Source of the DNA: Gemmatimonadales bacterium
Lineage (GTDB): Bacteria > Gemmatimonadota > Gemmatimonadetes > Gemmatimonadales > GWC2-71-9
NCBI GenBank assembly: GCA_004525055.1
Contig: SPDF01000014.1
Coordinates: forward strand, 1 to 16,369
DNA length: 16,369 bases
Direction: 5' to 3'
Shown here: positions 15,962-16,369 of the stretch, piece by piece
How the letters are laid out: the number at the start of each line of letters is the position of its first letter
How positions within the stretch are numbered: position 1 is the stretch's first letter
The notes under the pieces: generated by a model
What the model saw: the letters and a program-made list of their open reading frames with translations, nothing else
Database searches by the model: none
What the model was told of the DNA's origin: nothing
Translations under genes and position numbers: made by a program

Positions 15962-16369
15962 ACTCCTCGCGGGAAACGCATAGGGAAAGCCCGCCTCCGC
16001 AAGCAAGTCGAGCACCAACCTGATCGGCAGTCCCATCACGCCGAAAAAGTCCCCATCGATCCCCTCGACCAACGCCGCCCCGTACCCCTGAATGCCGTAG
16101 GCGCCCGCCTTGTCCATCGGCTCGCCGGTCCGCACATAGGCGCGCAGCATCCCCTCACGCGCCGGGCGAAAGGTCACCGCCGTCACGTCCACCGCCTCAA
16201 ACACGGTCTCGGTTGCGCGCAATGCGACCGCGGTAATGACATGGTGCGTCCTGCCCTGAAGCCGGAGCAGCATCCGCACGGCATCGTCCTCATCGGCCGG
16301 CTTCTCGAGCAACTCATCGTCGAGCACGACGATCGTATCCGCCGCCAGCACGAGGTCCCCTGCCACCGC
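15953..16369 (-). CDS. maf: Maf-family nucleotide pyrophosphatase, C-terminal part (partial)
   Basis: The gene runs off the right edge of the window. About 138 C-terminal codons are present, and the N-terminal part, with the expected SxSPRR loop, is missing. LVLAADTIVVLDDELLEKP contains the catalytic Asp of the ADT motif, followed by a conserved K/P pair. MDKAGAYGIQGYGA matches the K-A-G-x-Y-x-I-Q-G motif. The Gln in IQG resembles the YhdE branch (dTTP/UTP pyrophosphatase) rather than the YceF branch. These enzymes hydrolyse non-canonical or excess nucleoside triphosphates in the cytoplasm and are also linked to septum control. An internal ATG is in frame at 16366, but the true start is further upstream, outside the window. 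It is convergent with the cyclase across a shared hairpin. Confidence 0.9.
   Translation of the reverse strand, partial: AVAGDLVLAADTIVVLDDELLEKPADEDDAVRMLLRLQGRTHHVITAVALRATETVFEAVDVTAVTFRPAREGMLRAYVRTGEPMDKAGAYGIQGYGAALVEGIDGDFFGVMGLPIRLVLDLLAEAGFPYAFPARSGD

Overview
The window is high-GC, gene-dense bacterial chromosome with no mobile elements, tRNA, rRNA or CRISPR visible. The order trigger factor (tail only), clpP, clpX, engB is a conserved housekeeping cluster. Outer-membrane and periplasmic products (an Omp85-type barrel, lipoproteins, Sec signal peptides) point to a diderm. The mixture of FHA/GAF/cyclase signalling, a GspE/PilB-type ATPase and ApbE would fit a Gemmatimonadota-like lineage, but that placement is inference from protein style, not from a marker search.

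Layout. 1-3317 (+): the end of tig, then clpP, clpX, engB and a small exported lipoprotein-like protein, with tight spacing (GTGA and ATGA overlaps) apart from a 64-bp clpP/clpX gap that holds a strong hairpin. 3329-4357 (-): an ApbE-type flavin transferase lipoprotein, convergent with the first cluster. 4480-7388 (+): a hexapeptide-repeat acyltransferase translationally coupled to a membrane-anchored hybrid histidine kinase, whose real start appears to be a CTG codon. 11553-7385 (-): a GspE/PilB-type ATPase with a C-terminal receiver domain, a NUDIX hydrolase and a parallel beta-helix protein. 13666-11624 (-): an Omp85-like outer-membrane barrel protein. 13670-15937 (+): a lipoprotein and an FHA-GAF-class III adenylate cyclase. 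16369-15953 (-): the C-terminal part of a Maf nucleotide pyrophosphatase, convergent with the cyclase across a palindromic terminator.

How the genes relate. ClpP, ClpX and trigger factor form the protein quality-control unit, and EngB serves 50S ribosome assembly. The middle of the window is rich in signal transduction: a GAF/PAS hybrid kinase, a receiver domain fused to a secretion/pilus ATPase, and an FHA/GAF-regulated cyclase. Any functional wiring between these three is hypothesis.

The most informative non-coding observations are unusual starts (CTG for the kinase, TTG for the lipoprotein, no conventional well-placed start for engB), a terminator-like hairpin with a T-rich tail inside the NUDIX coding sequence, and a hairpin whose two arms carry the stop codons of two convergent genes at mirror positions. 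I found no clearly new defence or mobile system. No stretch over about 300 bases lacks a gene. The longest intergenic gap, 122 bp, lies between the divergent apbE and acyltransferase genes.
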